64,000 nt of DNA from positions 207,718-271,717 of the forward strand of contig AZLU01000024.1 in NCBI GenBank assembly GCA_002224055.1, read 5' to 3'. This DNA is from Pezizomycotina sp. ARF18. Taxonomy: Eukaryota > Ascomycota. Every line of letters starts with the position of its first letter. Position 1 is the stretch's first letter. The translations under genes were made by a program, and so were the position numbers. The notes beneath the pieces were generated by a model, which worked only from the letters and a program-made list of their open reading frames with translations, did no database searches and was not told where the DNA came from. This document shows, piece by piece, positions 27,223 through 39,213 of this stretch.

Positions 27223-30200
27223 TTAAAGCGCGCTCTCTCTTGGAGGCTTCCTGGCCCAGCCCACAAGGGTTCTCCATCCAGATCCTTTATCACGCCCTTC
27301 ACTGAGGGTTGCACCGATGCCCTTGACGAGGCCATTCTTGCCTTCAGGAGTAGCACGCTCGCCATCCAACTTGATCATCACTCTTCCCAGGTGGAGGTGA
27401 CGCAGGCAGGGTGACGTTTTTTGACAACACCAAGCTCGGACACGCCTCCAGCTCGCTCGCGCTTTAGCCTGCTGAAGGTCATCCATAGGTTCGTCGCTCA
27501 GCTCGCGCTTCGGAGCTTGCTTTTGCTTCGAGCCTGTGGAGGCCATTGCAAAACCATCCAGCGCGCTTTACTTCCACGAAGCCCGCACGGTCAAGGCGAA
27601 AATCCACTTCGTTGTCGGGGCGGTCGTATCCAGTTCCCTTGAGGTCCGCCGAAAATTTCTCTCCAAGTTCGGATACCATTGGCCCAGCATTGACTAAATC
27701 GCAGTCTACGAGGTTAAAATTCGAAGTAACCGCCGGGCCGTAGAATACGGAAACATTCCCGTATCGTCAAAGCATACTCATCCAGCTTTGTAGGCTTGAG
27801 GCGCTTGCCGTATTTGTCCTTCCGCGCGCGTTGGGGGCCGTTGCTTGAGGATCATATGCAGCGAACGTGCAGAAATGACATCAAAATGATTATCGGGGAA
27901 TGGTAGCTTCCATAGTGAAGTGACCTTGATGTGCCGGTGGTTTGGCGGGCCACGAAAGCGGCGCTTCTCAATAACGCCTAATCCCTCAATAGGGACATTG
28001 TCAATGTTGATGTTCTGCGGCCGGCTCGTTACGGTATATACCTTACAATGAGGGTATTCGAATGCACAGTGCAACCCCAATCCGCTTAAAAAGCAAATAA
28101 ATAAATAATCAAGTTAGAAAATCTTCAGACGAATTTCACAATTAACTGGAAGAACGCGAATAGCTTGCTTACCGACAGGTGCACCTCCCAGATCAAGTAT
28201 CCTACGCTTTGGTCCTGACTTGGCTTCCTTTCGTCTTTCTTCGGTCGAAGATTGCCGCAGAGGATGGCCCCGTAATCAATCTTCCATAGTAGAGCCATTT
28301 CGACGCCATAAATACCCACAATCGGGCAAGAATTTCTTCTGAAACTTCCTTTTCACGTTTCTGCTCAGGAGACAGTTGCTTCTCCTCCGGCAAAGGCGCC
28401 TCGTGCCCTAGTCTGTCATTCGGGTTGGAGTTGCTGCCACTTCCGTCTTGAGGGATCGGCGCAGGCGGAGGTGGAGGCAATGGACGGTACTCGTGAGGAA
28501 TCTCGTTGCAGATCCTGCGCGTATGGAAAGAATCGAATCGTGGTTGACGGCAAATGAAGCTGTCGCTGTGATTCGCAGATGCGAGGAAGCCTTAAAGACG
28601 GCTAGATAAGCTGGATCTTCGACCCGGACTTCGTTCTCTTTAAGGTTGTGAGGCCTGATTTTCGGCTTTTCGCCAGAGCGCTGCGATTGCTTTCCTTGCC
28701 CTGCATTTATAGCTGGGCTCGCTTGAGTTCCCAGACTTGCTGCTTCCGGAACTGTGAAGTAATAACGTCGGAAGGTGTTCGGAGATTTTACTCTGAGGGC
28801 GAGATCGAGCGCGTGAATTCCCGGCAGAGATCGCTTGTTCTATCTCTAGTAGCTGCTGCTCTTCGAGTTCCTTAAGTTCCTTTGCTCCAACTCTTCGATG
28901 TCATGTTCCATGTCCTCTACATTGTCTAAGAAATCCCCGACGTAACTTGGAATGACGGCAAGTTCGTGCTCTTGTTCGGGTATATCAACCATGTCAGAGA
29001 TTTCTTCCTGATCTTGCTTTCGTGGTACCCAATTATCTCTCGACTTCCTCTTCCTCATCGCTTTCCAGCTCCGCCTCGTCGTCGGTATCTTGGAAAGTGG
29101 TCACGCTCTGCCTCACTTCCTCCGAAGGCATCTCGTTAAGGCCTTCATCTTCAGCCATCGGCCTCTCTCGAGGAACGATACGCAAGCCAGCCCGATGTCA
29201 CGGGACCCCCATACGAAAGCTCGTCCATCAAATGCTGTATCTCTAGAGAGGTCTCGGCCTCGTCTTCATCTACATATCCCGCGCTGACAGGCGATAGAAC
29301 AGGGCTGTGATATTTGAAAGGTACGAGACTATCGTGTAAGTAATACTCTGGCGGGAGCTGAGGGCTGCGCACGACCTCGTTCTTCGGTATCTCGCTGGCC
29401 TTCCTCACAACCTCTTCGCCAGAAGTCAACTCCTCCATGAGCATCCTCACCTCGCTTTCGGAATCGTTCTCTATCGTGTTCATATCGGCCATCAGCGCAC
29501 GGAGCTCCTCCATGCTTTCCGCATCCAAACCTCCATATCTGCCATAGTCCAATTTCGGACATCATCTCTTTCACCAAAGCCTGGTCTACAGGCTTGTTTG
29601 AGTTTTTTGACCATCCGGGCCGTCCATCTCCTACGTAACTTGCAGATAGCTTGCCTGCAGGATTTCAGGTACGCTAAGGGCTTTTGCCGCTCTTGTATCT
29701 CTTGTTTTACTCAACTACAGAAGAGCTCGCGTTTCACTCCGACTTTCCACGAGTCCTAAAGACGGTAGAGACGCTGAGCCACCACGCGAAGGGGCGAAGT
29801 TGGGCTGTCTAGCAAAACCATATCGCCCATAGATAATCTATGCTGACTATAGGATTGCGGGGGGGTTTCGCGGAACCGGTTGGTCTTCATTTTCGAAGGC
29901 GTATTCGGTATCGGGGTTCTGATGTAAAAGGAAGAAACTCCCATCATCCTGGATGCTCGAGTTTCCATCGTCATCGTCCTCCTCTTCCAGCGTGGCACCG
30001 CCGTCCTCTTTTTCGGAGTCTTCAAAGGTGGTAGAGTGGCCACCAGAGGATGCTGATGCCGCTGAATTGGCGGAATTTCGATTGTGCTTTATTTGGCCAA
30101 AGGGCGATCAAATGTGGAGCGAATCTCGTATTTCGCTCTGTTGTGGGGTCGGGTTCCGCCAGATGTACATCCCTCCTCCTGCTGCCTGTTGTTAACATGC

Positions 30201-30692
30201 GCATGGGAAATGAGTAGGACATTCTAGGAGAAGAATGCGGCGATAGCGTTCGCCGCTTGAGAAATTTAGGAAGCGACTGCTTCGGAGAGTGCGAAATAGA
30301 CGACTGCGAATCCGCAGATGGGGTAGGGGAGGCTGGCGGGAATGGGCCATATTCGCCGCTGAACATGGTCGGAGGCGAGAAAGGGTTAAAGCCATGATGC
30401 TGTGACGATCTAGGCGATTGTGCGCTCATACGACTAGAATGCGACGAAGAGTGCGACCCTGTCCCCGGACGGCTACCGAGTTTGAAAATGCTAGAAAACT
30501 TGCCCGATCCACCCAGACTAGGCGAATTTGACGGAGAAGGGAGTGCTGGCCGAATACCGGCGAAGGCACAGAGCGCGGTTGAGAACGTGGTGGTGTTGGT
30601 GGTTCATTCATAATGAACTGTTCAGAGTTTGCTGGTGATGCCGCTGGAAGAGTGTCGAAGACACTGTGAGAATGGCTAGAGCTAAGAATCAT
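27223..30692 (-). CDS. Large protein with disordered N-terminus and C-terminal SAM methyltransferase domain
   Basis: I read one gene. From the minus-strand ATG at 30692 the protein is Ser/Pro-rich and likely disordered (NEPPTPPRSQPRSVPSPVFG; KFSSIFKLGSRPGTGSHSSS; HHGFNPFSPPTMFSGEYGPF). The middle is acidic and probably helical (LDAESMEELRALMADMNTIE; VDIPEQEHELAVIPSYVGD). After a Pro/Glu-rich stretch (28480-28320) comes a class I methyltransferase fold: motif I ILDLGGAPV, then intron of about 28080-28170, LHCAFEYPHCKVYTVTSRPQ, HRHIKVTSLWKLPFPDNHFD, VISARSLHMILKQ, ELGEKFSADLKGTGYD, DRAGFVEVKRA. The end is EGRDKGSGWRTLVGWARKPP. This architecture occurs in conserved but uncharacterised filamentous-fungal proteins. 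The substrate is unknown. N- and C-terminal parts might be two genes; the shared strand and lack of a clear gap argue for one. Confidence 0.72.
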
Positions 30693-33109
30693 TGCCTTCC
30701 TGAGAAGGGATCCTTGTCGAACAGTGTCTTTCGATAACTAAAAAAAGAAAGAAAGAAACCTTGATGACCTTATCGATATGGTGTTTTTCCCACTTCAAGA
30801 ATAAAAAATTACCAAACAAGTCTTTCAAGACTTTTTAGACGTGAGGTTTAGTATACGTTTTTATCTATGATAAAATAAATAAATAAATAAAACGGTATTT
30901 TGCTGAACGAAAGAGGGACGAGCGAGAGTGATAAAGGGTATGATTAGGAGGGAAGATAGAAAGGGAAAAAAAGAGATAGCTTTTTTTGTAAAGACCATAG
31001 AACGACGCTAAGGGACGGCAAAAAGAGACACGAGATGAAGGAGTGACTGACACCAATGACATTATATAAACAGGAACGGCGAGAGTGATTTAAGCGCCCG
31101 GAGCCAGCCTAGGCAAGTCAAATACTAGCCACCAAATGAAAGAAACAAAAAAAAAAAAAGAAAGTGCTTACTAAGTGGCGATAATTCCAGGCAAGCGAGA
31201 CTTATATTGTCGCTATGATTGTCTACGGTATTATGCCAGCGAAAGTGGATGGACGAGAAGGCTATATGGATAAAAGATGTTCGGGTTGTGCTGAAGTAAA
31301 CTCGAATAGCAGCGGAGGCGGTGTTCGAAGTCGGCTTTAATAGTAACTGGATAATCGTTGCAATTGGGAAAAGGTGAACCGGTTTTGGAGCGATAATGAT
31401 AATAGGCTATACGCCCTATTCTGATCCGGAAGGCTTGTGGTTATCTTTTAAAAAAAAACAAAATCGTTGATGGCTAGTATGCAGCTCGCAGTCAAGACTC
31501 CCAAGCGATATAGCCCCGTATTTATTGGATCACCGTAGTAAATAGCCACTAATTGGAAGCCAGGTCTTGGAAATGAAAATAGGACGACGACACGGCGCGC
31601 CGAATCAGTGGCTAGGCCCACCTTCGAGATCCCATTGTTATCTCTCGTTCTCCTTTTTGTCTTTTGTTATTTCTTTTTTCTCACCCGGTTCTTACTCGCT
31701 CTTGCCGTCTGGTAACGAGATCGTGGGTGCAAAGGCAAGAAACGAAAGAAAAAAAATTAAGCAAAACAAAATCAAATGAAATGAGAGAAAGGAGATGATG
31801 TGGAGGAGGAAAAGAGAGCGGAAAAAAGAAAAAGAGAAGAATCGGAGAATAATAATTCGACGAAAAGAAACCTTTCCGCTGGTAGGCAAATTTGGGGGTA
31901 GTGAAATGTAATAATTTTTATTTTTTTTTTGGTCCGTGAGAGTGAGGTGGTTGGGGAAGAATCTGGTTGGATCCCAGCTTAGGGCCAGCCACTCACCCAT
32001 CGCAGAGAAGAGCTCGTGCAGAGATAGGGATGGGCCTTAGATCATTAACCTTGATACAAAAAAAAAAAAATAGAGGGGTCCTATTGTGGAGAGCCGCTGA
32101 GGCCTTCTATCATATATTCGTTCGTTATATCGTCCCAATTGTCATGATCCGCCAGTAAGGTGGTGTAATCCATCTCGCAAGCAGAACTGAGGCGCCTGTT
32201 GCTCCTCTCGTTCCCCAGGAGTGCACTATATTATATAAGGGCTGCTGGCTGGCTGGCCTTAGTCAGAAAATTTTTTTATTCTCTCAAAGTCCTGCGTGAA
32301 AAGGCCAGGAAGAAATTGAGGTTCCTGTTGTAGCCTTTTCCCTATTTCCTCTTTGGCATATGCCTTCTTGGCATTTAGCCACTATAAATGATGTTTTTCC
32401 TTTAGCTAGCCAGCACTTCTTCCGCTTTCACTAAGTCTTTCTCTCTCTCTCACTAGTGTCTTTCCCACACAGTGACAGCAGTTCCTAGTTCTGTCAGCTT
32501 ATGCAGATGCACGAGCAATTCTGTTGACGCCGGAACTAGTATAAATTCGTGAATTCCCTAGGTCCTTTTTCTGAAAAAAGTCACATGAGTCTTCTACGGT
32601 TCGGACCATTTCTAATTATCATACACTCCATTCACCGAGAATGCGGGTGTTTACGCGATGTGCGTGACGAAATGATTTGCAGGGAGGGCTGTAAGTAACT
32701 ATTAGCCCAAGATTCTAAAAGTACCAAAGAGTGATTCCCCTCTTTTTTTTTTTCTTCTTTCTTTCCAAGTTAGAAATTCTATGGGTGGGCACAAGTAAGA
32801 ACTGAGGGTTAAAAAAAAAAAAAAAAAAAAAAAAAACTGGAAAAGAGAAATTGACAAGGAGATCTCCCAGACCTTAGCGAGAGCAAAAGTCCATAGAATG
32901 GTTAAAAAGAAAAGAAAGGAGGAAAGTGAAGGTTTATCCACTTTTTGTTGTTATATTTGGAAACAAACCTTGCCGTCACCATACAATTTCTTTGTCAAAG
33001 AAATCGGCATTAACGCGCGCGCTACACCACTTGCTTCTGAACACCACTTGTTAGAAATCAGAATAGCTAATTATACTACCAAACATAAGGAACACCAAGA
33101 ACTCACATT
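30693..33109. other. Intergenic, no recognised gene
   Basis: AT-rich DNA with many homopolymers: A13 near 31147, T11 near 31920, A12 near 32058 and A24 at about 32813-32836. Frames such as 31567-31779 (+) and 31692-32000 (-) overlap each other and are low-complexity. The first few hundred bases should hold the promoter and perhaps first exon of the methyltransferase gene; an open stretch reading LFDKDPFSGRQ lies just upstream of its ATG. Confidence 0.45.
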
Positions 33110-33297
33110 TCATCTATCTCTAACGTCTGGTCCGTCCAAATGAGGATAAAACGAGATTTCAAGCGGCTCGCCCGCAAGGAACGTGGCGCGAAAGGCTCGA
33201 GATTCATTATGAGTTTCCGTCTCCTGCATAGCTTCATACAGACTGCAATGGCGGGTAGGGGACCTCTATAGAACACTAGAACACTTCACAAAGATTA

Positions 33298-33332
<35 letters not shown>

Positions 33333-34007
33333 AAGATAGAAAGGAAAATATTTTGGGCACACAGGCTGGGGTAATCCTCAAGCAGAGTAAACATCCTCGA
33401 GGATGTGCCCGTTGGGAAGTCGGAAGGCTTTTGTTCTGTATGAATATAGGATCGCCATCCTCCTTCTGCTCGGCAGCGTGCTGAAAGGAAAGATCTGAAG
33501 CTGAGTGCACGTTCAAGGGCCTCCTATGAAAGATTGTTAGTGTACATACTACTGCGTTCATATGAACTTAGACTTGTTCTTAAAAATATCCGTGAGGGAT
33601 TACGGATTACAAGACCTACCGAATAAGCTAGTAGATTAAACTTTGAAAGCTGTCAGCAATCAAGCTATCTTCCTTGTCTAATGCCTCAGTAACGCTTTCC
33701 CGTGTCAAGTACGAGGGATGCGAAGGAATATCTGGAGCCGCATTGGTGTCCCTCGCGAATCATCAGCCGCCTTGCAAAGGTCTTGCTATTCTTCACCTTG
33801 GTGCCTAGAGCCTCACATATTCTTGCTTGATCCATGTCCGCGCGTCTAGAAAACTTGTCTTCAGCGTGAAGAATACTAAAGAAAGTGTATGGGGGAACTG
33901 GAACTGAAGGATGATGCAGATTTTGAGACCCGTACGCTGGTATTCGTGAGTATTCGATGCGGCTCTTTTGATGCCGCAAAAATCAAATCGGGTGAAAAGG
34001 AAGCCAT
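33110..34007 (-). CDS. Unrecognised gene, split over frames and possible introns
   Basis: Not recognised. The minus strand has a chain of protein-like pieces in one orientation. From an ATG at 34007: MASFSPDLIFAASKEPHRIL, then in other frames HAEDKFSRRADMDQARICEA and PSHPSYLTRESVTEALDKED up to about 33625. After a possible intron comes VHSASDLSFQHAAEQKEDGD and KAFRLPNGHILEDVYSA (about 33530-33400). After an A31 tract comes LYEAMQETETHNESRAFRAT and GEPLEISFYPHLDGPDVRD, ending at 33110. Base composition and codon choice resemble the recognised genes more than the flanks. It could be a real gene damaged by sequence errors, or a true relic. Confidence 0.35.
33300..33330. repeat. Poly-A tract of 31
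   Basis: Uninterrupted run of A on the plus strand, inside or beside the possible intron of the unrecognised minus-strand gene. Confidence 0.9.
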
Positions 34008-34865
34008 GGCAGAGTGCCTGGTTCAATCAAGTATTGAAGTACCAACTAACATACCAAGATGATAAACAGATTTTTAACTTAGCTGAGGAGTAGCTAATTA
34101 TTAGATTGCGAATAATTATTTTATTCGAGACATCGTAAACGTTCCTTGGAATAATTGGGTCGACCCTTGTCGGCCCGAAAAGCCTTATCGTAAAAGAAAG
34201 GAAAAACAATACTGTAGTTGTGTCACGTGACTTAGTTCTTGGCACACTATAAATATAGGTAGCCCTAGTTAGATTTGACAATCAACCAACAACCAACCAT
34301 TATCCTTGCATCCCACCAACAATGCTATCGGTGGATCTTATCGCCGTTACGTCTTTCTCGTTCTTGCCGAGATTGGGTGAACATTCGAGAAGCAGATGAA
34401 AATACTATTGTAGTTTAATCTTTTTTTTTTTTTTATGATACGAGGTGACAATTCGAGCTTGAGCTCCTTTGAAAACTATCAATCTGTAGATCTTTTCGCA
34501 AATTGCCGCCAGGGGAGGTTCGTCATTGACTTGGTGAGTTTGGGAATGAGTTTGGGAATGAGTTTGGGTAAATAAAAGGGCACAGGAACAACCTCTCTTC
34601 CTATCTCTCTTTTCTCAGTTATTTATTTTTATTTATTTATTTTTTATTTTTTTTTTTTTTTTATTTATTTTTTTTTTTTTTGGGTTTTCTGCCGTCCATT
34701 TCCGATTTTATCTAGCTCAACCTCCAAACGTAAAGGAAAGGGCTTCCCAAATCTTGCTCAATTGCTTTCTCTTACATAACGGACGAACGATTCAACCCCG
34801 CGACTTCAAAGCAAGCCATCCACCTTTCTCAATTGCAAGACCAGGCCAAACTTTACAAATACACG
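34008..34865. other. Intergenic, upstream of RPE1
   Basis: Holds the divergent promoters of the unrecognised minus-strand gene and RPE1. It contains a threefold 12-mer repeat at 34536-34571 and a T-rich block at about 34620-34680. An open frame running into RPE1 from 34754 is an extension without ATG logic and reads as leader sequence. Confidence 0.5.
34536..34571. repeat. Three tandem copies of a 12-mer
   Basis: GAGTTTGGGAAT is repeated twice exactly and a third time with the last three bases changed. It lies about 300 bases upstream of the RPE1 start, so it could be a promoter element or a simple tandem duplication. Confidence 0.85.
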
Positions 34866-35183
34866 ATGCCAAACCGATCATTGCTCCATCTATTTTGGCC
34901 AGCGACTTTGGTAAGCTGGGGAGCGAATGCAACCGCATGATCGAGGAAGGCGCGGATTGGTTACACATTGATATAATGGACGGTCACTTCGTCCCAAATA
35001 TCACGATAGGCGCACCCGTCGTCTCTTGCATACGACCTTACGTTAAGAAGTTGGGCGACGGGCGGGGTTTTTTGATTGCCATATGATGGTTGCGGAGGTT
35101 CGCAGTGTCTTTCAAATCATTCTATAATAAATCTCAATCGTGTTTGAATTGATGGCTGTAACAAAGCTGATGTTCTTCTTCCC

Positions 35184-35214
<31 letters not shown>

Positions 35215-35793
35215 GCCGAGAGATGGGTCGACGACTTTGCGAAAGCAGGCGGCGACCAGTACTGCTTCCATATAGAAGCCACAAAAGACCCAAAGGCCCT
35301 CATCAAGCAAATACACGGCGCATGCATGAAAGCCGGCGTAGCCATAAAGCCAAACACCCGTCGACTCTCTGTGGGAGCTGCTGGCTGGCGAAAAGGGCGA
35401 TAGTTATCGGACGTGTGTTTTTCCTTTTATTCCCCCCCCTTTTTTTTTTTTTTTTTTCTCTTCCAATTACTTGCCGGCCTTACTTCCAGCTAATTCTCAA
35501 TTATGCATCTCATAACAGATGGTACTGGTAATGACTGTAGAACCCGGCTTCGGCGGGCAATCATTCATGCCGGAGTGCCTCCCGAAGGTGACGGAACTGC
35601 GGCGTAAGTACCCGAACCTGAACATACAGGTCGACGAGGGCTGGGTCCGAAAACCATTGACCAAGCTGCCTCAGCTGGCGCGAACGTGATAGTAGCGGGT
35701 ACGGCAGTATTTAAGGCCGATGATGCGAACGAGGTCATCGCGAAGCTGCGTAGTGCTGTGGACGAGAAGGCGGGGAGCTGGAGTAGCCTTTAA
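34866..35793 (+). CDS. RPE1: Ribulose-phosphate 3-epimerase
   Basis: This TIM-barrel metalloenzyme interconverts ribulose 5-phosphate and xylulose 5-phosphate in the pentose phosphate pathway. The ATG at 34866 is followed by a one-base loss (ATGCC then AAACC), after which the text reads [19 protein letters not shown]. The first family signature is intact: [30 protein letters not shown] ends exon 1. Intron 35098-35215 leads to [20 protein letters not shown] and [14 protein letters not shown]; another break precedes [14 protein letters not shown]. Intron 35413-35518 leads to the second signature, [20 protein letters not shown]. The end is [20 protein letters not shown] and a stop at 35793. The length fits the family (about 250 residues). 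Breaks occur at the start, near 35070, at the 35216 junction and near 35360-35410 and 35645. Confidence 0.96.
35184..35214. repeat. T20-A11 junction inside RPE1 intron 1
   Basis: Twenty T are followed directly by eleven A, ending at the splice acceptor AG. The pre-mRNA could fold this into an 11-pair U-A hairpin that would hide or present the acceptor. Confidence 0.85.
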
Positions 35794-36262
35794 ACCCCTC
35801 GGCTTCTTCCTTAAAATTACTTGTTCTTTCTTTAGGGGATTATATCGTTTACCATTGTAACCTTTACTCCTTGCTAGGGAATAAATATCTGGCTGTTTAC
35901 TACCTTGCATTCGATTATATCCGCGTTACGCAGCTTAGACCCTCGTAATTTTAATTTTTTTTTTTTTTTTTAAGAAATATTACGAAGCATGGATGCTTTA
36001 CTTGCAAAATATACTACGCTTTTGCCATGCAATATTTCTGTCGCCCCCAAAACTATAAATTTAAAACACATTGAGCAGATAGATTTAACGCAACGGTGAC
36101 CGGAAGTGGCTACGAAACTTCATCGCTTCATTCCTAGACATTCAGTAGTATGCCATTGAATTTCCAAAATCTGTTATATCGAGCGATATTATTTGTCTTG
36201 GATGAATCTCCGGAAAAAAGTGTGTATGTACAACGTAAAGGTTAAAACAGAGCCACTCTCAC
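35794..36262. other. Convergent intergenic region
   Basis: RPE1 (+) and the unrecognised gene (-) end towards each other. It contains a T20 run near 35950. No gene seen. Confidence 0.55.
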
Positions 36263-37966
36263 TCATTGCGAGAGTGACGGTTGTACTTGATCAAGTCTTT
36301 CGGTTAAAGCCGGAACAACGACTATTCCATTATCCACAATGACAATTCTCCCAGTCAAAACACCAAGAAAATACTGAGATTAAACTGTGTGAGGGGATTA
36401 CTCTTCCAGAATCATGGATTGCCTGCGCCATGGTAGTTCGCTAGGCCTCCTCATCTCATAAAGGGAGATAGCTTCGCAATTCAAACCGACCTTATAAGAA
36501 TCACCGAAGCCGGAGCAAAATTTGAAAGAAGCTAGAAGCGTTGGCTGAACATCATCCTTCCATCGTCGTTAAGCATCCTTGGGGGTAATTGAGACAGTAA
36601 TGGATGTACGCACAACAGCTACGAGAAAGTGCTGTCTCTCTTGGGCCTGTAACCCAATATCCCAACGGCTAAATCCTATTCTTTCGCCTCTGTCAGTCCT
36701 CCATAATGACATTCCTGTCCAATCTACTCCTCGATAGAATGGTTGTAGCCTTGCGTGACCCCTAGGGCAATAGCATTCGTATATTTAAGTATGGATCGGT
36801 CAAACTTATACGTGGGGCTATTCGGATCGTAGAGATGGATGTCGGAGACGGGGTAGCACACATTTCCCGTCCTTGTTAGTAAACTTGTCAATGCCTTCCC
36901 ATATATCTATATTTTCATTGCACTACAGCGGCGAATCGGTATTCTGATATTCGACCTTCTGCAGGCGTGCGTAGTCGTCTAGATCGGATTGGACCTCAAC
37001 TCTTGCTACCCTCTAGCTGTTTCCAAGTGAACTTGTAACCATCTTTAGGTACATTTGTGGAAGTATCCGTCGGCGCGGGGTTAAATGGTGGTGGGTCCGG
37101 CAGCCTATACATCGCAGGTTGATCGGACCTACGAGCTCGGGTTCTGCGCATTATATATATTTGGCTTTGGGGTAATAAGCCGTACTTGGCCCAGTTGATA
37201 TTCGGCATACGTATAATGGACTGTGGCTGAGGAATGTGGCGAAGACTGCTCTCCAACGCGGAAACCTCCTCTGGATCGATATCTTGTATCTCACTGGCGA
37301 TCCAGTCGTCGAACTCTTGCTCTTCTACACCTAGCTCGGCGATCCGCGCGGTCCGCTCCTGACCTTCGTATTTGGAATACATGAACTTCGCAAAGACTGC
37401 AGGGTGTTCCGCAACGCCCTTTGAGACCTTTTTTAGCTCGAGGATGTCGTTCTCGGCTATCAGCTTTTGCATCGCGTTGATAGCGAGAAAATTTTCTAAT
37501 GCTATGATATCGGTGTTCGTTTCAGGGTCTACCCTCTGCAGAGGTGGGTTCTGCGGAGCTACCGTGGAGTTTCCTTGGGCTGGCCCTTTCTGCGCAGCGC
37601 CAAGGACATTCGTATCAGAAGTCGAAGTATCCGGCGGTGGTACTAGAGAGCTCGAAGGTGATTTTGTGGAAGGTGGCGGCGGGGGTGTGGTCGATTTGCG
37701 GGACCTCGAGCTCTTCCTGGACCCAGCAACGAACTCTACCGAACGCCCTCTCGAGCTAGGCCGGGATGATGGCTCTAGAGACTGTGCGCGCGAGCTTGTG
37801 AACGGCTGCGGGGTGCCGGCTCGAGGTTCCACGGACTGTCTGAGCGACTGGGTAGCCGTTCTGGCTTGGGAGGACTCGGGTAGAGGGACACACTTCTTTT
37901 TGCTCTCTTGTTGTTGTTGTTGGTCTGCTTGAGCTTGGACGATTTCGATTTCGTAGCTTTCGGCAT
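36263..37966 (-). CDS. Unrecognised protein, disordered N-terminus and globular C-terminus
   Basis: Not recognised. The minus-strand ATG at 37966 starts MPKATKSKSSKLKQTNNNNK, basic and low-complexity. After a frame switch near 37800 an uninterrupted 278-codon frame (37832-36996) has an RS/Pro-rich start (SRGRSVEFVAGSRKSSRSRK) and then helical text (NAMQKLIAENDILELKKVSK, RHIPQPQSIIRMPNINWAKY). The frame stops at 36996, but coding-like text continues in other frames: SDLDDYARLQKVEYQNTDSP, DIWEGIDKFTNKDGK, VSDIHLYDPNSPTYKFDRSI, VDWTGMSLWRTDRGERIGFS, FCSGFGDSYKVGLNCEAISL and GRIVIVDNGIVVVPALTERL, ending at 36263. One in-frame stop (36569) lies within this run. I infer a single gene of about 560 codons that simple ORF calling would truncate by half. 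Confidence 0.55.
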
Positions 37967-38682
37967 AGTATCGAATTTTTTTTTCTCTCTTTCTATTTTT
38001 CTATCGTTATTAAGAATAAAGGGGTGGATTCGGAAGCTGTTTCTATCACCATTAATTTTTAGCTACTAACTCGATGTTTCGAAGCTTCAAAAGCCAAGAA
38101 CAGCCGTGTGCGCGATATTGGGAGGAGATAATAAGAACAACTTACTTGGGTATCCCTCTGCGTAATTCGTTCTTCTTCTGATTGTAAGTGAATAAGTATA
38201 TACTTCCGCCGAGAATACAATAAAGTCGTCAAGGTACGTAAACAGGCGTGAAATTCATGGTAGAGCGATCCTGCGCCGGTTGCAATAATAATCCTTGCGC
38301 TTCGCCAGAGTAAGCAAAACGCGGAACAAACAACAAAAAAGCGGGCAATAAGGAACAAAAGCTTAAAGCTAGACAACCGTGATAGAAAAGGCGGGGAAAT
38401 GTTCCAGAAGTCGTCACGAATGCAGAGAAAGGGAAGACAAGGATCACAGTAAGGAACACTCCAAAGGGAGCTTCGACCAGTATATTCACCAGGCTTGCCG
38501 AGCTTGCGCGCCGAATGGGGTGGAATAGGTATTTTTATGATATTTGGGGTTTATACAAAGGAAGAGAGGGAGAAGAAGAGCTTTGAATGACGGCGGAGAA
38601 AAAGACAAGAAGGAATAAAGTGAACAGCAATGAAATAACACGTGTGGGAAAAAGTACTTGGGCAGCACAAAAATGCACTAAA

Positions 38683-38713
<31 letters not shown>

Positions 38714-39166
38714 ACCGCGGACAGAAGAAAGTTTGGGGAAGGGCAAGAAATATACCAGTCCTCCTCCAATATTTAATAAGATAAGATATATTTAAATAAA
38801 ATGGCCTGGAATTATAGGTTCTTAGTCCTATTGACGAATATCAAGACAAGTAGTGACGGAATTCCCACTGCTTTTTTCTGTATATATATATATATATATA
38901 ATCCTCGATATTAATATTAAGGCTGATTTGGAAAGGTACTTTGAACCACACTGACGAACTAATAATTTTCAGGTTCCTCAAGGAGAATTGGGAGAATATC
39001 TTTGAAACCCCACGATTGCACAATTCGCGATATTTTCATTGATACTTATTGCTTCCAAGTTCCAAGTATGAAACTGGCGGCCTTTTTCATTCCTTTTTTC
39101 TTCTTTTTATTATAATATTAATTTCTCTCCCCTCCAACTGACGTGATGACCAACTGGCTTCCGCTG

Positions 39167-39170
<4 letters not shown>

Positions 39171-39201
<31 letters not shown>

Positions 39202-39213
39202 GATTATTATTAT
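39171..39213. repeat. TTA trinucleotide repeat
   Basis: About a dozen TTA/TAT units with one G interruption, in intergenic DNA. Confidence 0.85.

Noticed and set aside
33300-33330. A31 tract as a retrotransposon or processed-pseudogene tail
   Set aside because: No target-site duplication or reverse-transcriptase text nearby, and similar tracts occur throughout the window.
37372-37932. 186-codon plus-strand open frame rich in Gly, Val and Cys
   Set aside because: It is antisense to the 278-codon frame of the unrecognised gene and has no independent support.
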